From the NCBI GenBank assembly GCA_965230065.1, contig OZ245942.1, forward strand, positions 1,178,001 through 1,242,000: 64,000 nt of DNA, given 5' to 3'. Each line of letters opens with the position of its first letter. Positions within the stretch are counted from its first letter, which is position 1. The DNA is from G965230065 sp965230065. GTDB lineage: Bacteria; Bacteroidota; Bacteroidia; Cytophagales; Cyclobacteriaceae. The notes beneath the pieces were generated by a model. It saw nothing but the letters and a program-made list of their open reading frames with translations. It searched no databases and was not told the origin of the DNA. Below are positions 59,549 through 64,000 of the stretch, in pieces. Both the position numbers and the translations under genes were made by a program.

Positions 59549-60841
59549 TTAAACTTTCAGCCATTGGTCAAACCACTCAAAAGCTTCTTCCTGCATGGCT
59601 TTGTCAAACTTGTGCGGGCCGGGGTAAAATGAGCCTCGATAGTGATCTGGGGCTCCGGCTTTTTGGTATACTTCTTTCAATATGTTATCGGCTCTTTGCA
59701 TTTGAGGTAACGTATATAAAAAATCATCACTATCGTTGAGCACCAGGGTAGGCAAAGGCACACGCAAACCCAGGATTTCAGGAAAGTCCATTTCTTTGGG
59801 CAGCAGGGGCACATATAACATCCAGGTGTGGGTAAATGATTTATTGAGAAGAAAATCGTCCCAAGTACTCATGAAACCCACACATACGGCACATTTGATA
59901 CGGGGATCCACACCACCCATCATAGCCGTGCGCAAGCCTCCGCCTGATAAGCCTCCACACCCTACCCGATCGGCATCCACATCTTCCCTTGCACAAAGGA
60001 TGTCCAGTGCAATGCGGTCTTCAGCCAGGAATACGCCCGGCCAGGTAGTGCCTCCACAAAAGAGCGATTTTGCCATGACGGATTCATGGTCGGCGGCCCA
60101 TTGGTTATAAGCCTCAATTTTTTCAGCATTTTCCGGATCATCATCTGTTAATCCATCTCTATTGTATTCAGGTACATCCTGCAACATTACCCGCCGGCTG
60201 GCAAATGTAAAGGCATCAGAAACGAGCACTACGTACCCACGTTTGGCAATTTCATTGGCCCAGGCCATACCTTCATAGTAATGCTCCTGGTGTTCCTCCA
60301 TCAAGGGGTGCTGCTCTTCTGTACGGGTGATCTTTCTTCTTCCAAAATATTTATTGCCACCATGATCGTGAAAAGCCAGAATACCAGGCAGCGGCCCCTG
60401 GGCATTTTGGGGTTTTAGCAAAATAGCTTCGGTCGGCCGGCCGTAGGGCAGTTCCCAGGAAAGTTCTTCAATTTCAAGCCCGTCATACACAGATTTACGC
60501 TTCACAGTAACTTCTGGCATTTCTCCAAGGTCAGGCATGGACAAACACTCAAGCAACCGGGAGTACGCCGCTTTGTGCCAGTCATCCCGGTCAGTCCATT
60601 TTTCATTTCTGAAAGAAAGAGGGGCCGGTGTATCGGGTGTTAAAGAAGCAGCCCATGGACCATATTGTCCGATAATGCTAGGTTCGGTGTTCATCACTTC
60701 GATTTTTTCTTTGGCAGGAGTACAATGTGAAAAGAAAGTAAAAGCAGTAGGCAAGACGGAAAAACTCCCCACAGCAGTGGCCGTAGTTTTCATAAATTTT
60801 CTGCGGGTTTGTGGTCGCTGCTTTGCCATTTTGGGTTTCAT
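59549..60841 (-). CDS. Tat-exported alpha/beta hydrolase (esterase-like)
   Basis: A 430-residue hydrolase with a Tat signal (TRRKFMKTTATAVGSFSVLP, residues 12-31). The alpha/beta-hydrolase core has a GLSGGG nucleophile elbow (Ser299), an acid region 'LNDSDDFLYTLPQ' near 373 and His410 in GPHKFD, together a catalytic triad. The N-terminal extension resembles acetylxylan-esterase and dienelactone-hydrolase relatives. It probably removes an ester from a carbohydrate. Together with its neighbours it suggests periplasmic deacylation before glycosidic cleavage. Gap to the next gene is 29 bases. Confidence 0.78.
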   Translation of the reverse strand: MKPKMAKQRPQTRRKFMKTTATAVGSFSVLPTAFTFFSHCTPAKEKIEVMNTEPSIIGQYGPWAASLTPDTPAPLSFRNEKWTDRDDWHKAAYSRLLECLSMPDLGEMPEVTVKRKSVYDGLEIEELSWELPYGRPTEAILLKPQNAQGPLPGILAFHDHGGNKYFGRRKITRTEEQHPLMEEHQEHYYEGMAWANEIAKRGYVVLVSDAFTFASRRVMLQDVPEYNRDGLTDDDPENAEKIEAYNQWAADHESVMAKSLFCGGTTWPGVFLAEDRIALDILCAREDVDADRVGCGGLSGGGLRTAMMGGVDPRIKCAVCVGFMSTWDDFLLNKSFTHTWMLYVPLLPKEMDFPEILGLRVPLPTLVLNDSDDFLYTLPQMQRADNILKEVYQKAGAPDHYRGSFYPGPHKFDKAMQEEAFEWFDQWLKV

Positions 60842-60890
60842 TTATAAAAGTATATCGCACCTGTCGACGGACAAGAATGTCCGCATGTAC

Positions 60891-62009
60891 TTATATAGTA
60901 TCTATCAATCCGTTCAATTTACAGGCTGTTCTATACTTTTGGAGGTCATCAAATCGCTCTGTTTTATAGTACGTTCCCTTGTTTTGAGCCGACCGGTGTG
61001 CAGCTTCAACTACAACCTGTGCATCCAAAACCTGCTTTTGCGTAACAGCAAAGGGCTCTCCATTTTCTATCGCTTTCCGGAAGTGAATATGGGCATTTTT
61101 ATAGGCAATATCAAAACGGGGCAGAAATTCCGGGTAATTCCCTGAAAATTGCGTCATTTCGAATGACTTTGACTGTGGGTGCAAAGTACCATTATTTTTC
61201 CAAAGCTCTACATGCACAGGGCCGGGATACCCTGCAAAACGGCCAACATGCAAACTGCCTGCTGTTCCAATAATGTACGTTTCATTGTTGTACCCTGAAG
61301 CATGCGTACGGCTTACGTCTAACCGCCCCAGCACATTGGAAGGCGTAATAAAAGTAACAAAGGCTGTATCGCCCCCCTCATCTATCGGGCTTTCGTAAGC
61401 TTTTGTGTGATGTACGCTGGCCCACACTTCTTTGGGAAATTCATCGAGAAAAAAAATAGCTTCGTCAGCCACATGGATACCCATATCAATGATTAACCCA
61501 CGGCTGCGATAAGTGGATGGGGGCGGGAATTGATCTCTCAAAATACATCGTATTTCACGCACTTCACCAATTAGCCCTTTGTCCAGTAATTCTTTCGCAT
61601 ATAACAGGGCCGGATCATACCTTCTTTGCAACCCAATTTGTAATAAATATTCGCTTTGCCCAACTTCCTCCACAAAACTAAAAGATTCCTCCAGACTGTC
61701 TGTCAGGGGTTTTTCCAGATAAACAGGAATTTTGGCCTGAATGAATGGCAAAGCATGGCGGGCATGGTCTTTTGTATGTGAAGCAATTACTACGGCATCT
61801 AAATGCGGGATGGCAAATTGTGCCATAGCTTCTGCCGAATGAAAGCGACGAATACTATCCGGTTTCAGTACTTTGGCAGCCTCTGCTGTAGCTTTTGTTT
61901 CATCATCGCCAATAGCTATAATATCATGCCCCTGCGCAAGTAGCAAGGCAGCATGCACCTTGCCAATACGCCCAACGCCATAAATGCCATAGTTGAACTT
62001 TTTTTGCAT
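60891..62009 (-). CDS. Gfo/Idh/MocA oxidoreductase, inositol 2-dehydrogenase-like
   Basis: A 372-residue cytoplasmic NAD-dependent dehydrogenase. 'FNYGIYGVGRIGKVHAALLL' opens the cofactor fold, and 'PVYLEKPLTDSLEESFSFV' near 96 carries the EKP motif with catalytic Lys. It is close to inositol 2-dehydrogenase or myo-inositol/glucose dehydrogenases. I start at the ATG at 62009; an earlier ATG at 62039 overlaps the DUF4259 gene by 8 bases. It would oxidise the product of the exported enzymes after uptake; no transporter is adjacent. Confidence 0.85.
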   Translation of the reverse strand: MQKKFNYGIYGVGRIGKVHAALLLAQGHDIIAIGDDETKATAEAAKVLKPDSIRRFHSAEAMAQFAIPHLDAVVIASHTKDHARHALPFIQAKIPVYLEKPLTDSLEESFSFVEEVGQSEYLLQIGLQRRYDPALLYAKELLDKGLIGEVREIRCILRDQFPPPSTYRSRGLIIDMGIHVADEAIFFLDEFPKEVWASVHHTKAYESPIDEGGDTAFVTFITPSNVLGRLDVSRTHASGYNNETYIIGTAGSLHVGRFAGYPGPVHVELWKNNGTLHPQSKSFEMTQFSGNYPEFLPRFDIAYKNAHIHFRKAIENGEPFAVTQKQVLDAQVVVEAAHRSAQNKGTYYKTERFDDLQKYRTACKLNGLIDTI

Positions 62010-62031
62010 ATCATAAAGACCCTGGCCCTGA

Positions 62032-62478
62032 TTATGCATTATTCAGACGGTTTAACAGGCCTTGCAGTGTTTCCTGCCATTCACCATATTCCTCTGAGTC
62101 TTCCCATAGCTCCCTGAGTTCAGAACGACGGTACTGAAGCACTTTCCTTACGGCCCTTTGTCCTTTTTCTATAATTTCAGCATTCAATTCTCTTTTGATG
62201 CTTCCAAGGCCAAGGGATGGCAAATCATCATTTTCATCATCCCCGGCATGATACTCCTCGTCTGGAAAATCTTCTGACGGATTACCAAGGGCTGTCGCAA
62301 CAATCTCGGCAGCGGCCAAAGCAGCAGTGCAAAACTCGTAATCAAGAAAATCTTCGTTTTCTATCACATCATCAAAAGCATCTTCTATTTTTTCAATGTT
62401 TTGTTCGCTATTGCAGAATTCGTCGTACCAATCACAAGTACCATCGTCTTCAAACGTCTTAGTTCCCCAAGATCCCAT
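62032..62478 (-). CDS. DUF4259 family protein
   Basis: A 148-residue acidic cytoplasmic protein. The N-terminus 'MGSWGTKTFEDDGTCDWYDEF' is the DUF4259 hallmark, followed by an Ala-rich helix and a C-terminal helical pair. Function unknown. It is found scattered in bacteria, sometimes beside toxin-like or immunity genes. It sits at the head of the leftward carbohydrate gene run, but the family gives no reason to link it to sugar use. Confidence 0.85.
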   Translation of the reverse strand: MGSWGTKTFEDDGTCDWYDEFCNSEQNIEKIEDAFDDVIENEDFLDYEFCTAALAAAEIVATALGNPSEDFPDEEYHAGDDENDDLPSLGLGSIKRELNAEIIEKGQRAVRKVLQYRRSELRELWEDSEEYGEWQETLQGLLNRLNNA

Positions 62479-62904
62479 AATGTTTAAATATTAGTGTTTA
62501 GTTGAAAGATAAATGATTTTTTATAAAGGATAGCTCCTAAATTGGGTGAGTGGGATACCCCCATGAGCTTATTAAAATAACAGCCATACATACCAACAAG
62601 CGGTATACACCCGAAAAGTATTAAAGGGATCATTATTGTTTAATTACCGACACGGAGCGATATGTATAAAGGCTACAAGATTTTCCTGCCTGCTATAGGT
62701 AGGCAGACAGTTTTTTAAATAATAGATTAAGTTAAAAAGTAGTTTTCATTTTCACAATGAAACAGGGTTCAAAAAAAATAATTTTTTCTCAAATAAGAAA
62801 GGGGTGAAATAATGATTGGAAATTAGCCCCTGTAAATTTCATTTTTGGTAATTTTATTCTATTATTAGGAACTCAATGGTTTTCTTATCGTTGTTAAGGT
62901 ATAA
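62479..62904. other. Noncoding region before the broken higBA module
   Basis: 426 AT-rich bases. An imperfect stem CTGCCT/AGGCAG (about 62687-62707) followed by a T-run is seen near the middle. I find no gene, tRNA or mobile-element remnant. No clear promoter box was assigned to the DUF4259 or the higBA genes. Confidence 0.5.
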
Positions 62905-63198
62905 ATGCGAGTTGTAACACCAAAAAGAATAAAGGAGTTTGCTGAAAAACATTCTCAATCAAAAATTCCTTTACTCAATTAGTATGAAGTAACTAAACAG
63001 AATACACGGCATAACTTAAACGAGGTGAAGCAAGATTTTCCAGCTACAGATTATGTTGGAAATAATCGGTATGTATTTAATATCAAAGGAAATCACTATA
63101 GGTTAGTGGCTATTATCATTTTTGCCTCTCAAAAAGTATATATCCGTTTTATTGGAACACATGCAATGTATGATAAAATTGATGCAAGTACGATTTAA
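62905..63198 (+). pseudogene. higB: Broken HigB-type toxin gene
   Basis: Read through, this frame gives a 97-residue HigB-family mRNA interferase: 'MRVVTPKRIKEFAEKH', a middle strand 'FPATDYVGNNRYVFNIKGNHY' and 'VYIRFIGTHAMYDKIDA' at the end. Codon 26 is TAG (62980-62982), in the place of the conserved Trp of the family pattern P-L-x-x-W-Y-E, here LLN*YE. Codon 35 (63007-63009) is CGG (Arg) at a second position where relatives carry Trp. TAG serves as a normal stop elsewhere in the window (histidine kinase, sdhB, higA), so recoding is unlikely. Antitoxin gene follows intact. Confidence 0.85.
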
Positions 63199-63204
63199 TA
63201 ACCC

Positions 63205-63576
63205 ATGAATATGAAGCCGATAATAAACAATGAAGAATATCAAAAAGCTTTAGAAAGAATGGAGGAACTGCTGAAAATAGTAGGCAACGACACAGATGTT
63301 TCTTCTGTTGAGTTTAAAGAATTAGAACAAATTTCAGACTGCATTGCTGATTATGAAGAACATCATTATCCATTTGAAGCCAAAAACCTCAAGGAGATGA
63401 TAGAGCTGCGAATGTACCAGCGAAAGCTCAAACAAAAAGACCTGGCCAGCATGCTGGGTACATCCCCTTCCCGCATTAGCGAAGTTTTGAATGGAAAAAG
63501 AAAACTAACGTTCGACCTCGCCAAAGCCCTGTACGATAAATTGAATATTGATGCCGAACTGATTTTAAAATCCTAG
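63205..63576 (+). CDS. higA: HigA-type antitoxin
   Basis: A 123-residue XRE-family antitoxin. Residues about 70-120 form the helix-turn-helix ('LKQKDLASMLGTSPSRISEVLNGKRKLT'); the N-terminal half is an acidic helical region that would contact the toxin. It begins 6 bases after the toxin frame ends (ATG at 63205 or 63211). It is intact while its toxin is broken, so it may persist as a DNA-binding regulator, or guard against another toxin. Confidence 0.88.
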   Translation: MNMKPIINNEEYQKALERMEELLKIVGNDTDVSSVEFKELEQISDCIADYEEHHYPFEAKNLKEMIELRMYQRKLKQKDLASMLGTSPSRISEVLNGKRKLTFDLAKALYDKLNIDAELILKS

Positions 63577-63625
63577 TATTGGATGGTCGATAAGGTTCTT
63601 ATTTTTTAGACACTATCCTCCCTGT

Positions 63626-64000
63626 TTACCCTCCTGTTGTAGCCCCTCCGTCTACCGTAAATACCGATCCGGTAATCCAGGCAGCATCGCTTGAAGCCAG
63701 AAACAAAGCCATGTTGGCAATATCTTCGGGTTGCCCAAGCTGTTGCATGGGCACATTTTGGGCGGCTTGTTGTACTGCTTTTTCAGGATCAGGAAAAGCA
63801 CGGGCTGAATCCCAGATGAGGGGCGTATCTACAGGGCCCGGGCAAATCACGTTGGCACGGATGGCAGGACCATAATCTAAGGCAATCTGCTTCACTAGTG
63901 GAATGAGTGCTCCTTTGGAAGCGCAATAAGCAGCATGATTGGGAAAAGCCTTGGTAGCAGCAATAGAAGCATTCACCACAATGCTGCCCCCTCCCCGCTT
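63626..64000 (-). CDS. SDR-family oxidoreductase, partial at window end
   Basis: The C-terminal 124 residues of a short-chain dehydrogenase/reductase; the 5' part lies beyond the window. The catalytic Ser in VVNASI and the YCASK motif are visible, then 'NVICPGPVDTPLIW' and the C-terminal 'ITGSVFTVDGGATTGG'. The family reduces or oxidises many substrates with NAD(P). It is convergent with higA. The frame continues open past 63979 to the window edge. Confidence 0.92.
   Translation of the reverse strand, partial: KRGGGSIVVNASIAATKAFPNHAAYCASKGALIPLVKQIALDYGPAIRANVICPGPVDTPLIWDSARAFPDPEKAVQQAAQNVPMQQLGQPEDIANMALFLASSDAAWITGSVFTVDGGATTGG

Noticed and set aside
62980..62982. TAG in higB as a recoded codon (for example pyrrolysine) or alternative code
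   Set aside because: TAG ends other genes in the window (histidine kinase, sdhB, higA), and no recoding element or special tRNA gene was seen. A nonsense mutation is simpler.
1..64000. CRISPR arrays, tRNA or rRNA genes, insertion sequences, prophage
   Set aside because: I looked for regularly spaced repeats, cloverleaf-like segments, transposase motifs and phage structural genes and saw none that could be supported. A tRNAscan-SE or Infernal run would be decisive.

Overview
The window comes from a member of the Bacteroidota, most likely a marine or freshwater Cytophagales relative. The evidence is the set of lineage-specific families (DUF4270, DUF4249, DUF4136, DUF6515-like, a TonB-dependent receptor with a carboxypeptidase-regulatory-like N-terminus, a T9SS-like C-terminal domain), promoters of the Bacteroidota type (TTG, about 20 bases, TAnnTTTG), start sites without Shine-Dalgarno sequences, and intergenic stem-loops. 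Species cannot be named from the sequence. No rRNA, tRNA, CRISPR array, phage or insertion sequence was recognised.

Layout. 1-4 kb: lipoprotein sulfatase, DUF4136 lipoprotein, a shortened membrane-anchored ceramidase-like protein and a small unknown gene. 4.3-13.2 kb: housekeeping genes (glyA-tatC-rpiB, a polytopic membrane protein, rbfA with a LolC/E-type permease, a large SNF2 helicase). 13.2-18.4 kb: Kelch lipoprotein, rnhB, gcvT-comB, a GNAT enzyme and a ParE/RelE toxin-antitoxin pair. 18.4-23.2 kb: a trp operon (trpE, a methyltransferase, trpG, trpD) preceded by a complete attenuator whose leader peptide carries three consecutive Trp codons. 23.5-33.5 kb: serine hydrolase, orphan PAS histidine kinase, SGLT-type symporter, pckA, a double universal stress protein and a DASS-type carboxylate transporter. 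33.5-37 kb: the three-gene succinate dehydrogenase/fumarate reductase. 37-43.6 kb: a half Hsp20, FAD amine-oxidase-like protein, LysR regulator, Gfo/Idh/MocA oxidoreductase, MNT-HEPN pair and an amidoligase coupled to a class I glutamine amidotransferase-like hydrolase. 43.6-53.9 kb: pruA, two small exported proteins and an envelope locus (DUF4270, Kelch lipoprotein, beta-barrel, TonB receptor, DUF4249 lipoprotein). 53.9-62.5 kb: a carbohydrate-processing cluster (large secreted glycosidase-like protein, two Gfo/Idh/MocA oxidoreductases, one of them Tat-exported, a Tat-exported esterase-like hydrolase, an Asp-box lipoprotein). 62.9-64 kb: a higBA module whose toxin is broken by a stop codon, and the end of an SDR gene.

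How they fit together. pckA, the DASS transporter and the succinate dehydrogenase genes lie within 8 kb and share C4-dicarboxylate and gluconeogenic metabolism, although they are separate transcription units. gcvT and glyA belong to one-carbon metabolism. The trp genes cover only the chorismate-to-phosphoribosylanthranilate steps, so trpC, trpF, trpB and trpA must lie elsewhere. The most informative items are the trp attenuator with the methyltransferase in its operon, the higB pseudogene with an intact antitoxin, the amidoligase pair, and the glycosidase/oxidoreductase cluster.
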